Source of the DNA: Alcaligenaceae bacterium CGII-47
Lineage (GTDB): Bacteria > Pseudomonadota > Gammaproteobacteria > Burkholderiales > Burkholderiaceae_B
Reading direction: 5' to 3'
Length of the DNA stretch: 64,000 nt
Assembly: GCA_019166125.1 (NCBI GenBank)
Contig: JAHTBO010000001.1
Span: 39,066 to 103,065, forward strand
Shown piece by piece: positions 17,855 to 26,445 of this stretch. The stretch's first letter is position 1; the number at the start of each line of letters is the position of its first letter. Position numbers and translations under genes: made by a program. Below the pieces are notes generated by a model. That model did no database searches and had not been told where the DNA came from. It was given only the letters and a program-made list of their open reading frames with translations.

Positions 17855-18724
17855 ATGACGACTATACCTTTTGAACCGATTGTCGGCCGCTACCTGAGCG
17901 TCAATATCCAGGAACGGGACTGCCGCGTCTATATCGAAGAAAGCGGATCGGGCATACCCTTGGTGTGCCTGCATACCGCCGGGGCGGATAGTCGCCAGTT
18001 TCGACACCTCATGTGTGACCAGGCGATCACGGACCAATACCGGGTGATCGCGTTTGATATGCCGTGGCACGGAAAATCCTATCCCCCTGAAGGTTGGCAG
18101 ACACAAGACTACCAACTGAGCACACCGCTATACCTGGATACGGTTCGATCCATATGTCAGGCCATGCAGCTTGAAAAGCCTGTGGTCATGGGCTGCTCAA
18201 TTGGCGGTCGGATTGTGCTGGAACTCGCAAATAATCATGGTGATGAGTTCTCTGCCTTAATCGGGCTGTCATCCGCTGATTATCAGTTGCCGTGGTATGA
18301 CACGAGCTGGTTACATCGGGCGGATATTCATGGTGGGGAAGTTTCAGCCGCATTGATCTCGGGCTTGGTGGCCCCTCAGAGCCCGGATAAATTCCGCCAC
18401 GAGACGCTCTGGCAATATATGCAAAGCGGCCCGGGTGTCTTTCGCGGTGATCTTCATTTCTACCGTGTGGATGCTGACCTGCGGGGTAAGTTAGGCCGTA
18501 TAGATGCCCGTCGCACGCCCCTATATTTATTGACGGGCGAGTATGATTTTTCGTGCACGCCCGAGGATACACGCAGGACGGCTCAGGGCATTCCTGATGC
18601 GCAGGTCTATGAGATGGCAGAGCTGGGTCATTTTCCGATGAGCGAAAACCCGGCTCAATTTCGTCAATATATTTTGCCCGTGCTAGAGGAAATTGCCCAG
18701 CGCCACGCCAGCGACGCGACTTAA
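17855..18724 (+). CDS. Alpha/beta hydrolase
   Basis: 289 residues with the alpha/beta-hydrolase fold. The oxyanion segment LVCLHTAGADSR is near residues 33-44, the nucleophile elbow GCSIGGR near residues 111-117, the acid probably the Asp in LLTGEYDF near residue 230, and the catalytic His in ELGHFPMSENP near residue 260. This is the layout of enol-lactonases, C-C hydrolases and esterases. As the last plus-strand gene before an opposite-strand reductase, it probably ends the operon. Confidence 0.85.
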   Translation: MTTIPFEPIVGRYLSVNIQERDCRVYIEESGSGIPLVCLHTAGADSRQFRHLMCDQAITDQYRVIAFDMPWHGKSYPPEGWQTQDYQLSTPLYLDTVRSICQAMQLEKPVVMGCSIGGRIVLELANNHGDEFSALIGLSSADYQLPWYDTSWLHRADIHGGEVSAALISGLVAPQSPDKFRHETLWQYMQSGPGVFRGDLHFYRVDADLRGKLGRIDARRTPLYLLTGEYDFSCTPEDTRRTAQGIPDAQVYEMAELGHFPMSENPAQFRQYILPVLEEIAQRHASDAT

Positions 18725-18750
18725 GGGCTTGGGCTGAGATTCGGTTCTGG

Positions 18751-19749
18751 CTAGGCTGAGGCACGCAGGTCCAGCACGGATTTTCCTATTTGACGCCGCT
18801 CCTCAAGGGCGGCATGGGCGAGTGCGACATTATTCAGTGTGTGGTGTGAGCCCATCTGAATGCGGATCGATCCATCGCATAGCGCTGCGAAGACATCATC
18901 AGCCCGGCGTTGCACCGTTGCGGTATCAGCCAGATAATCCGCAAGGCGTGGGCGCGTCAAAAACAGCGATCCGGCCTCGCCTAACTCGATGGGATCCAGA
19001 TCACTGACTGAACCGGACACCGAGCCGTAATTCACGACAAGGCCTCGGGTGCGCACCGTGCGCAAGCTATCACGCAGCGTTGTCTTGCCGACCGCATCGA
19101 AGACCACATCAACCCCTGCGCCACCGCTGGCATCTCGGACGGCATCAGCAAAACGCCCCTCGTCATAGTGCATCACATGATCCGCACCGCAGCACTTTGC
19201 AATCGCGGCTTTTTCAGGCGTGCTCGTGACCGCAAAAACGGTGGCTCCGGCGCGTTTGGCAAACTGGATGAGCAGTTGCCCGATGCCTCCCGATGCGGCG
19301 AGAATTAGACAGCTGCGCCCGGGCCCGAGCTGACCGACATCATGGCTCAGATAGTGGGCAGTGCATCCCTGGAACATGACTGCTGCCGCGAGCTCAAAGT
19401 CAATCGCATCAGGGATTTTTGCCAGACGCGTGACTGGGACAATCGCAAACTCGGCATAGCTGCCCCACGCCAGGCACCATGCCACGCGGTCCCCGGCTTT
19501 TAGTGCGCTAAGCCCCTCGCCAAGCTCTACAATATCCCCTGCACCCTCCATGCCCAGCGTCAAGGGCAAGCGCACAGGGTATGTTCTGGAGGTAGCGTAT
19601 TTTCCCTGACGCGTATGGACATCCATGAAATTAATACCGGCGAATGCCACGCGAACCAATACCTCTCCAGGCCCGGGTTTCGGGGTGGGAAGGTCCCGAT
19701 GTAATAAAACCTCCGGGCCTCCATACTGTTCGATGCGTATTGCTCTCAA
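18751..19749 (-). CDS. Quinone-oxidoreductase-like zinc-independent MDR family protein
   Basis: 332 residues of the medium-chain dehydrogenase/reductase superfamily, NADPH:quinone reductase branch. The N-terminal IEQYGGPEVL and GINFMDVHTRQG, the cofactor motif ILAASGGIGQLLIQFAKRAGA (shortened here: AASGGIGQ near residue 132) and the absence of catalytic zinc Cys residues support this. The start appears to be a TTG at 19749, giving the usual MRAIRIEQYG opening; the next in-frame ATG would truncate the domain. It lies antiparallel to the neighbouring catabolic genes. Confidence 0.82.
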   Translation of the reverse strand: MRAIRIEQYGGPEVLLHRDLPTPKPGPGEVLVRVAFAGINFMDVHTRQGKYATSRTYPVRLPLTLGMEGAGDIVELGEGLSALKAGDRVAWCLAWGSYAEFAIVPVTRLAKIPDAIDFELAAAVMFQGCTAHYLSHDVGQLGPGRSCLILAASGGIGQLLIQFAKRAGATVFAVTSTPEKAAIAKCCGADHVMHYDEGRFADAVRDASGGAGVDVVFDAVGKTTLRDSLRTVRTRGLVVNYGSVSGSVSDLDPIELGEAGSLFLTRPRLADYLADTATVQRRADDVFAALCDGSIRIQMGSHHTLNNVALAHAALEERRQIGKSVLDLRASA

Positions 19750-19847
19750 TTTTTGGCCCTATTATTACAATGCTCCGCAGAGTATCCAGGGAGCCGGATA
19801 CTGGATTATATGCGTGCGCAGGATCATCCAACCAAAAGGCAAACCCC

Positions 19848-20291
19848 ATGAGCCAAGTCTCTAATCTACCTTTCGCTGAACGCACCCACGCCAGTTTTGC
19901 TCGACAGCGTGCGATGCGGCTGATCCAGGCAACACTCTCCAATGTGGCGCATGGACGGGCCGAAATTGAGCTGCCGCATTGGCAAGGCATCGAGCAGCAG
20001 CATGGCTTTGTGCATGGAGGGGTGATTGGCATGATCGCGGACTCAGCAGCCGGCTATGCCGCGATGACGATGGTGCCGGAAGGTGACTCCGTGCTTACTG
20101 TGGAATACAAGATCAATATCCTCGCACCGGCTAACGGAGAGAAGCTTATTGCACGCGGCGAGGTCATTCGTGCGGGTCGCACGCTGATTATCACCAAGGC
20201 AGAGGTATTCTCTATTAAGGATGGACAGGAAACGCTTTGCGCCTTGATGCAGCAGACCATTATGGTTGTCAAGGACAGAGTAGAGAAATAA
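19848..20291 (+). CDS. PaaI-family thioesterase (hotdog fold)
   Basis: 147-residue hotdog thioesterase, predicted to hydrolyse acyl-CoA or aromatic acyl-CoA. The motif HGFVHGGVIGMIADSAAGYAA is represented here by HGGVIGMIADS at about residues 53-63, followed by TVEYKINILAPA. The start is the ATG at 19848; a longer frame opens at 19644 but overlaps the divergent reductase gene and lacks family similarity. It is divergently transcribed from the MDR gene. Confidence 0.85.
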   Translation: MSQVSNLPFAERTHASFARQRAMRLIQATLSNVAHGRAEIELPHWQGIEQQHGFVHGGVIGMIADSAAGYAAMTMVPEGDSVLTVEYKINILAPANGEKLIARGEVIRAGRTLIITKAEVFSIKDGQETLCALMQQTIMVVKDRVEK

Positions 20292-20391
20292 GGTCTGGCA
20301 CGACACATTACGGAGGGCTCTGGGCTGACGCCGTCGGACTGGTTGAGGCGCATATAGGTTGCGAAATCATTGTCTCGTCTCGAGTGACTCG

Positions 20392-21081
20392 TTAAACAGA
20401 CGCACCGATGAAAGCACCGATTATGGCGGTCAAGGCCATTGCCAACGCACCCCAGCACGAGACACGAGTTACAGACGGGAGCACAGGTGCGCCGCCAACG
20501 CGCGCCGCCAGAAGGCCCAAGAGAGCAAGAAATAGGAGTGAGCTACTCGCAACGCCCCACATGAGCGCCGCATTTGGAAGTAATAGAACGACCAATAGTG
20601 GAAAAGCAGCGCCTGCGGCGAAAGTGGCGGCGGAGGCGAATGCAGCTTGAACTGGTTTTGCGGCCAGAGTATCGGATATACCAAGCTCGTCTCTGGCATG
20701 TGCACTGAGCGCATCACGGGTCATAAGTTGAGTGGCAACACTTGATGCCAACGGTTCATCCAGACCACGCTTGACATAGATCGACATCAATTCCGCATGC
20801 TCCTGTTCGGGATTTGTAGCTAATTCTTTACTTTCGCGAGCCAAATCAGCACGCTCAGTGTCAGCTTGAGAGCTTACTGAGACGTACTCGCCAGCGGCCA
20901 TGGACATTGCGCCTGATACGAGGCCGGCAACACCAGCAATGATAATGGCACCTGTACTTGCACCAGCCGCCGCCACACCCAATAAAAGGCTCGCTGTAGA
21001 AACAATTCCATCGTTCGCCCCAAGAACGGCGGCGCGAAGCCAGCCTGTTCGATGCGTTCTATGATGTTCGCTGTGTCTCAT
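20392..21081 (-). CDS. VIT1/CCC1-family membrane protein (putative Fe/Mn transporter)
   Basis: 229 residues. The N-terminus after a charged leader reads AAVLGANDGIVSTASLLLGVAAA, a diagnostic VIT-family stretch (GANDGIVST near residues 20-28), followed by MSMAAGEYVSVSSQ and an acidic cytoplasmic loop (ELATNPEQEHAEL) that binds metals in the family. Three hydrophobic C-terminal segments complete the usual five-helix plan. It probably exports or stores Fe2+ or Mn2+. It is a single gene with no functional link to its neighbours. Confidence 0.87.
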   Translation of the reverse strand: MRHSEHHRTHRTGWLRAAVLGANDGIVSTASLLLGVAAAGASTGAIIIAGVAGLVSGAMSMAAGEYVSVSSQADTERADLARESKELATNPEQEHAELMSIYVKRGLDEPLASSVATQLMTRDALSAHARDELGISDTLAAKPVQAAFASAATFAAGAAFPLLVVLLLPNAALMWGVASSSLLFLALLGLLAARVGGAPVLPSVTRVSCWGALAMALTAIIGAFIGASV

Positions 21082-21147
21082 ATATTCCGATGGGTCTGCT
21101 GACGCCGCTCAATATTGCTGGATTTGCTCTACACTAGAAATTAGTCA

Positions 21148-21323
21148 GGGTAGTCCCCCCCATTTTTAGTGGTCTCTAAGAGTAGAGATTAGGCCGCAAG
21201 GGCCAGTTTTTGCTTCGGGGTAATGCCACCTAAGCCCATATTGGGCCGTTCGTGATTGTACGACCATCGCCACCGCCACCGCGTGGCGTAATCTAGCACC
21301 TCTTCGACCGTGTTAAACAGGTA
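21148..21323 (-). pseudogene. IS3-family transposase (OrfB) 3' remnant
   Basis: Reading leftwards from about 21323 to the stop at 21189, the frame encodes VEEVLDYATRW, YNHERPNMGLGG and TPKQKLALAA, the C-terminal end of an IS3-family integrase-type transposase. Nothing of the catalytic DDE core remains: to the right the sequence switches abruptly to a fragment matching the livF 3' end. The C-rich stretch near 21153-21160 could be the old right end of the element. It is a dead fragment left by a rearrangement. Confidence 0.7.
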
Positions 21324-21348
21324 GTGCGCCAGGCCTATCTGGGCTTGT
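21324..21348 (+). repeat. 25-base inverted copy of the livF 3' end
   Basis: These 25 bases are identical, in inverted orientation, to 21769-21793, which encodes the last residues (VRQAYLGL) and the final base of the stop codon complement of the livF gene at 21767. The copy abuts the transposase remnant. The two arms are about 420 bases apart and flank the small gene at 21368. Confidence 0.85.
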
Positions 21349-21367
21349 GGTCGGCTGGGGCGCCTAG

Positions 21368-21697
21368 CTAGTGAGGTGCACTTGGCACAATCTCGGACAG
21401 CAACTCGACGGACACCAGCCTTTGAGGTGAGTCGGGTTGCTCGGCGAATAGCGCTCTCCACTTGAAATTATTGTTCTCGAAGTCGGTTCTCTGACCATAA
21501 GCGGTCATGTCCGGATACTCGATAAACAATTGGATGATGTGAGTGTCTGGTCCCGGAACGACGCATCGGAATAGACGCACAGAACTTGGCAGCACCGGAC
21601 TGTCGAACTCGGGGCCTGCCGCTTGGCCTAAGATTGACATGAAGTCGTCAAAACGCCCCGGCTTTATTTCGTATACGAACTTCGCTAATACCGTCAT
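21368..21697 (-). CDS. Small Dabb/NIPSNAP-like protein of unknown function
   Basis: 109 residues with a strong ribosome-binding site (GAAGGAGAAA) before the ATG, so it is probably real. The sequence MTVLAKFVYEIKPGRFDDFM, then a central strand-rich stretch (HIIQLFIEYPDMTAYGQRTDF), resembles dimeric alpha+beta barrel proteins of the Dabb, NIPSNAP or antibiotic-monooxygenase type. No catalytic residues are recognisable. It lies between the IS remnant and livF, bounded by the inverted 25-base repeat, and could have moved with the rearrangement. Confidence 0.6.
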   Translation of the reverse strand: MTVLAKFVYEIKPGRFDDFMSILGQAAGPEFDSPVLPSSVRLFRCVVPGPDTHIIQLFIEYPDMTAYGQRTDFENNNFKWRALFAEQPDSPQRLVSVELLSEIVPSAPH

Positions 21698-21766
21698 ATT
21701 TTCTCCTTCTAGCTATTGAATATACAGGCTCGTGGGTCCGTATATCTATTTAACACTGACTCCGGC

Positions 21767-22510
21767 CTACAAGCCCAGATAGGCCTGGCGCACCGCTTCG
21801 TTCGCGGTCAGCTCAGCCATCGATCCGCTATAACGGATCGCTCCCTTCTCCAGCACATAGACACGATCCGCCACCAGTTGAGCAAAATAGATGTTTTGCT
21901 CGGCAAGCAATATGCTCGCGCCGTGCGCCTTGAGTGCCAGGATCATGGCGATCATTTGCTCGACGATGACCGGGGCGATGCCCTCGGAGGGTTCGTCAAG
22001 CAGGATCAAAAATGGGTTGCCCATCAGGGTGCGCGCGACGGTCAACATTTGCTGTTCGCCCCCGCTCATCGCGCTTGCGGGGCGCTGGCCCATAGTCGCC
22101 AGATTAGGGAATAGCTCGTACAGCTTGTCGGCTGTCCAGGTGGTCACAGCCTGGCCATCGGGCCAGTATCGCGATGGCTGGCGGCCGACGTCCAGGTTTT
22201 CCGCGACCGTCAGATCGGTAAAGATACGTCGATCCTCGGGCACGTAACCCAGGCCCAGACGGGCAATCTGATAAGGTTGGTACCCGATAATCGATTGACC
22301 CATAAAGACAATCTGCCCGGTACGCTTGGGGGCGAGCCCCATGATGGATTTCAGGGTGGTTGATTTACCCGCACCGTTGCGCCCCATCAGGGCGACGACC
22401 TCGCCTTGTCCGACGTGTAGATCGATGTGGTGCAACACGTGCGCTGCACCATACCAGGCATTGACCTCAGAGAGCGTCAGTAGCGCTGAAGTGGGTGCCT
22501 GCGCCGTCAT
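21767..22510 (-). CDS. livF: LIV-type ABC transporter ATP-binding protein (LivF), system 2
   Basis: 247 residues. Walker A GRNGAGKST (about residues 41-49), LGYVPEDRRIF (Q-loop region), signature MSGGEQQMLTVARTL and Walker B LILLDEPSEGIAP identify LivF; it ends VRQAYLGL. It overlaps livG by four bases (ATGA) and is the last gene of a four-gene minus-strand operon (binding protein, fused permease, livG, livF). Confidence 0.9.
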   Translation of the reverse strand: MTAQAPTSALLTLSEVNAWYGAAHVLHHIDLHVGQGEVVALMGRNGAGKSTTLKSIMGLAPKRTGQIVFMGQSIIGYQPYQIARLGLGYVPEDRRIFTDLTVAENLDVGRQPSRYWPDGQAVTTWTADKLYELFPNLATMGQRPASAMSGGEQQMLTVARTLMGNPFLILLDEPSEGIAPVIVEQMIAMILALKAHGASILLAEQNIYFAQLVADRVYVLEKGAIRYSGSMAELTANEAVRQAYLGL

Positions 22511-23283
22511 GACCTCACCTCATCGTTACTGCGCTCAAATGTCCTGCCGGTGCCAAAGTAGGCCTCCTGGGCGCGCGGGTCATGGCGTACCTGATCGGCG
22601 TTGCCTTGGGCAATAACCTGGCCGCGGGCCAGCACGATAATCCGATCAGCATAGGTAAATACGACGTCCATGCTGTGCTCGGTAAATAACACGGCCAGAT
22701 GATGCTGGCGCACTAATTGCTGGACTAAGGCAATTAAGGCATTGCGCTCGGCGGCAGCCATCCCCGCCGTCGGCTCGTCCATCAGCAGCAATCGCGGCTC
22801 GCATGCCAACGCGATAGCCAGTTCAACGCGCTTGACGTCACCATAGGCCAGCTCGTTGCACGGGCGGTGTGCCTGCTCGCGCATACCGACTTGGCTAAGC
22901 AGCTCCAGTGCGCGCTCAGGGGCCATGCTGGGCACGGGTCGCCAAAACGAATAGATTTTCCGGCGATGCGCCAATAATGAAATCTGAATGTTCTCGAGCA
23001 CGGTCAGCGACGAAAAAACGGCTGCGATCTGGAATGTGCGCGCCACCCCGAGGCGTGCGATTTTGCGTGATGGAGCGCCGAGTATTTCGGTGCCATTCAG
23101 CAGAACCGATCCCGCGCTTGCCGATAATTGGCCACCGATCATATTAAATACCGTGGATTTACCTGCGCCGTTCGGGCCGATCAGTGCCAGCATCTCACCT
23201 GCCGCCAGCGTAAAGCTCACGCCATCGACAGCGAGGTTGCCGCCGAATTGCTTTTTCAGACCCTGGACCTGTAACAGGCTCAT
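22507..23283 (-). CDS. livG: LIV-type ABC transporter ATP-binding protein (LivG), system 2
   Basis: 258 residues. Walker [10 protein letters not shown] is at about residues 36-44, the signature region LAYGDVKRVELAIAL near residue 150, and Walker B LLLMDEPTAGM near residue 168, with TEHSMDVV after it. It overlaps both neighbours by four bases (ATGA), indicating coupled translation with the fused permease upstream. Confidence 0.9.
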   Translation of the reverse strand: MSLLQVQGLKKQFGGNLAVDGVSFTLAAGEMLALIGPNGAGKSTVFNMIGGQLSASAGSVLLNGTEILGAPSRKIARLGVARTFQIAAVFSSLTVLENIQISLLAHRRKIYSFWRPVPSMAPERALELLSQVGMREQAHRPCNELAYGDVKRVELAIALACEPRLLLMDEPTAGMAAAERNALIALVQQLVRQHHLAVLFTEHSMDVVFTYADRIIVLARGQVIAQGNADQVRHDPRAQEAYFGTGRTFERSNDEVRS

Positions 23284-25190
23284 GCGCCCTCCCGTGGCTC
23301 GGGGTGGCGCATGATCTGGATGCGTGCGCCAATCTGCTCGACAAAACCGGCGATGCCTTGCGGGAAGGCCATCACCAGCAGCAGGATCACGCCACCCAGC
23401 ACGGCATGCCAGTACTGGGTAATGCCAATAAAAGCGTTCTGCAACAGGGTGAAGGTCGCTGCGCCAACGAGTGGCCCCACCACGGTCTGCACGCCACCTA
23501 ACAGGACCATAATCAGACCATCTACAGATTTTCCGACGGTGATAAGTTCAGGCGAGGCACTGCCTTTGGAGAACACGAATAGCGCACCTGCCAGTCCCGC
23601 AAATAGGCCTGCGATAGCGAACGCCAATAACTGAACGCCTTTGATATCGATACCGATCGCCTGGGCACGCAGGGCTGAATCGCGCCCAGCGCGCAGTGCA
23701 TAGCCAAATGGCGAAAATATCAGACGTCGTAAGGCATATACGGACAGGGTGACGGCAGTTAGCGCCAAATAATAATAGCCGTTCGCAGGTAGCCATGATG
23801 CGGGCCACACACCGATAATGCCATTTGATCCCCCAGTGACAGCATCCCACTGGTAGACGATAGACCACACGATCTGTGCGAATGCCAGTGTGAGCATCGC
23901 CAGATAGATGCCCGTCAGGCGCACGCAAAACCAGCCAAAAACCACAGCACCGATACCCGCCAATAATGGGGCGGTGATGATCGCCGGCGCCATCGGCCAG
24001 GACGCGCTCGTCAAAAGTAGCGCTGCGCCGTAAGCGCCCAAACCGAAATAGGCGGCATGTCCAAATGAGGGCATACCCCCTGGCCCCATGATGAAGTGCA
24101 GGCTCGCGGCAAATAGCGCTGCAATAATGATATCCAGCGCCAGAACCGGTGCATACGGGAAGGTGTCTGAGAAGGCGGGGAGGGTGATGAGCACCGCCAG
24201 AACCACCAGTATCAGTCCCTTATACCCAGGCGTGGCCAAGCGCAGGGGCGCGTCCTGAGCGCCCGCGCTGCGCACAGATGCCATCGGTTTTCCCAGCAGA
24301 CCCCATGGTCTGATCACGAGGACCAGCGCCATAAAGATAAACTCAATCACGAGGGTCAGTTTGGGAAACGCGATATTGATATCGCCAAACGACACGACAC
24401 CCAGCGCGATACAAAAGGCTTTGAGCTGGGCAATGATGAGCGCTGCAAGATAAGCGCCCGGTATCGAGCCCATGCCGCCCACGACCACCACGACAAAGGC
24501 ATCGCCAATGACGCTTAGATCCAGTCCGAGGCTGGCGGGCTGACGCGGGATCTGGATGGCGCCGCCCAAAGCGGCCAGGAAAGCGCCCAATGCAAAAACA
24601 CTGGTAAATAACCATGCCTGATTCACGCCTAATGCACCCAGCATGGTGCGGTCCTGGGTGGCTGCCCGGATTAAAGCGCCCCACCGGGTCCGGGTCAGAA
24701 GTAGCCACAGACATGCAAGCAAAATGGGGCCAACGACGATCAGCATCAAATCGTAGGCAGGGATGTAGCGACCAAATATTTGAATCGCGCCACTCAAGCC
24801 CGGTGCCAAAGGGCCGAGCAAGTCGTCCGGTCCCCAAATCCAGAGGGCCACATCGTTGATGATCAAGACCAGCGCAAAGGTCGCCAGCAACTGCAGCATC
24901 TCGGGTGCCCGGTAGATGCGGCGTAATAAAATGATTTCGAGCAAGGCGCCCAGAGCGCCGACCGCTAACGATGCGGCCAGCAAACTGAACCAAAAACCCG
25001 CCGGGCTGTGGCCCCATTGCTGCACAGCCGAATACGCCAGGTAGATGCCCAGCATATAAAGGGATCCATGCGCAAAGTTGACGATGCGCGTCACCCCAAA
25101 AATCAGCGACAGGCCAGCCGCCACCAGAAATAGCGAAGAAGCCTGCGCCATGCCGTTCAGGAACTGAACGGCTACACCGCCAAAGTCCAT
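23280..25190 (-). CDS. Fused LIV-type permease (LivH-LivM in one chain), system 2
   Basis: 636 residues, about twice the usual permease length. The first half (about 1-290) has LivH features: RIVNFAHGSLYMLGIYL near residue 35 and GGMGSIPGAYLAALI near residue 235. After a linker (about 291-325) the second half has LivM features: MPSFGHAAYFGLGAYG near residue 373, RLTGIYLAMLTLAFAQI near residue 420 and GGVQTVVGPLVGA near residue 565. The reading frame is continuous without any sign of a frameshift. One polypeptide could thus form the whole membrane channel. Its partners are the livG and livF genes after it and the binding protein before it. Confidence 0.9.
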   Translation of the reverse strand: MDFGGVAVQFLNGMAQASSLFLVAAGLSLIFGVTRIVNFAHGSLYMLGIYLAYSAVQQWGHSPAGFWFSLLAASLAVGALGALLEIILLRRIYRAPEMLQLLATFALVLIINDVALWIWGPDDLLGPLAPGLSGAIQIFGRYIPAYDLMLIVVGPILLACLWLLLTRTRWGALIRAATQDRTMLGALGVNQAWLFTSVFALGAFLAALGGAIQIPRQPASLGLDLSVIGDAFVVVVVGGMGSIPGAYLAALIIAQLKAFCIALGVVSFGDINIAFPKLTLVIEFIFMALVLVIRPWGLLGKPMASVRSAGAQDAPLRLATPGYKGLILVVLAVLITLPAFSDTFPYAPVLALDIIIAALFAASLHFIMGPGGMPSFGHAAYFGLGAYGAALLLTSASWPMAPAIITAPLLAGIGAVVFGWFCVRLTGIYLAMLTLAFAQIVWSIVYQWDAVTGGSNGIIGVWPASWLPANGYYYLALTAVTLSVYALRRLIFSPFGYALRAGRDSALRAQAIGIDIKGVQLLAFAIAGLFAGLAGALFVFSKGSASPELITVGKSVDGLIMVLLGGVQTVVGPLVGAATFTLLQNAFIGITQYWHAVLGGVILLLVMAFPQGIAGFVEQIGARIQIMRHPEPREGA

Positions 25191-25225
25191 AAGATTGCCT
25201 TGCGCACCGGTGTGCGCTGCCGCCT

Positions 25226-26431
25226 TTAATCAGCCTGTGCGCGACGCCATTGTTTGACCTGCTCGTCGCTCGGCTGAACCTGGGCGCCATCGACATACTT
25301 AAAGTCCGTCATGATACCTTGACCATCCTGCAATGCCAGCACCCCCACATAAGCCCCCATCGTCGACTGATGATCAATGCTTCGATAGATGATAGGACCA
25401 AACGGCGTATCGAGCTCTAGCCCTTTGAATGCAGAAATCAATGCTTCTGTATCGGTGGAGCCAGCCTTCTTGATGCCGGCAGCCAGGGACAAAATGGTGT
25501 TGTACCCCACCACAGAGCCCAAGCGTGGATGGTCGTCGAATCTAGCCTGGTAGGCCTGCAGAAACTGGGTGTGCTCGGGGGTGTCGATGGCATACCACGG
25601 ATAGCCGGTAACCACCCATCCCACTGGGGTCTCGGAGCCTAATGGATCCAGGTATTCGGGCTCGCCCGTCAGCATGCTCACAACGGGTAGGGCCTCAAAG
25701 AAATTGCGTTGCGTCCCCGCGCGCACAAACTTGCTTAGATCACTGGCGAACAGCACGTTGAATAAGGCCTCGGGCTTCGCATCGGCGAGCGCCTGCACGA
25801 CATTGCTGGCGTCGATTTTACCCAGTGGCGTGGCTTGTTCGGCGACGAATTCCACATTGGGTTGGGCGGCTTGGAGGAGCGCCTTAAAGGTTGCAACGGC
25901 CGATTGCCCGTACTCGTAATTGGGGTAGACGATCGCCCAGCGCTTTTTATTCATGGCAATGGCGGCAGGAATCAACATGGCCACTTGCATATAGGTCGAA
26001 TTGCGTAGCCTGAATGTGTAGCGATTGCCATCGGCCCAAACGATCTTGTCGGTCAAGGGTTCGCTGGCGAGGTAGAACACCTTTTTATGCTTGGCAAAAT
26101 CTGTGATCGCCAAGCCGATATTCGACAAAAATGCCCCAGTCAGAACATCCACCTTGTCGCGTGTCAGCAGCTCCTGTGCAGCGCGTACCGCATCACCTGG
26201 GTTTGAGTTGTCGTCACGGGTGATCAGTTCTAGCTGCTTGCCATTAACACCGCCCGCAGCATTGATCTGCTCGAGCGCGAGTTCCATGCCTTTTTTGTAA
26301 GGTCCGAGGAACGCTGGCTGCGTTTTATAGCTATTGAGTTCGCCGATTTTGATGGTATCTGCCGCCCACGCGGGTGCGATAGCAAAGCTCAGGGTGGCGA
26401 TGGCCAGTAAGGCGGTCAGGGATCGGGTCAT
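25226..26431 (-). CDS. LIV-type ABC transporter substrate-binding protein, system 2
   Basis: 401 residues with a signal peptide ending near AWA|AD. The mature start DTIKIGELNSYKTQPAFLGPYKKG is the family pattern (IGELNSY near residue 27), with GVNGKQLELITRDD and the type-1 periplasmic fold continuing. It is the first gene of the operon, with the permease 35 bases downstream. murI starts the same-strand series upstream; its stop is 14 bases from this start, so both could share a transcript. The ligand is unknown. Confidence 0.88.
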   Translation of the reverse strand: MTRSLTALLAIATLSFAIAPAWAADTIKIGELNSYKTQPAFLGPYKKGMELALEQINAAGGVNGKQLELITRDDNSNPGDAVRAAQELLTRDKVDVLTGAFLSNIGLAITDFAKHKKVFYLASEPLTDKIVWADGNRYTFRLRNSTYMQVAMLIPAAIAMNKKRWAIVYPNYEYGQSAVATFKALLQAAQPNVEFVAEQATPLGKIDASNVVQALADAKPEALFNVLFASDLSKFVRAGTQRNFFEALPVVSMLTGEPEYLDPLGSETPVGWVVTGYPWYAIDTPEHTQFLQAYQARFDDHPRLGSVVGYNTILSLAAGIKKAGSTDTEALISAFKGLELDTPFGPIIYRSIDHQSTMGAYVGVLALQDGQGIMTDFKYVDGAQVQPSDEQVKQWRRAQAD

Positions 26432-26445
26432 AAGTCAAAAAACTA

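Noticed and set aside
21716-22114. A plus-strand frame crossing the livF 3' end
   Set aside because: It lies antisense to livF and includes the inverted repeat, with no domain; livF is clearly the real gene.
24343-25296. A 317-codon open frame on the same strand as the fused permease, shifted in frame
   Set aside because: It overlaps the permease and the binding-protein end, lacks a start context and has no recognisable domain; it is a by-product of the GC-biased permease codons.
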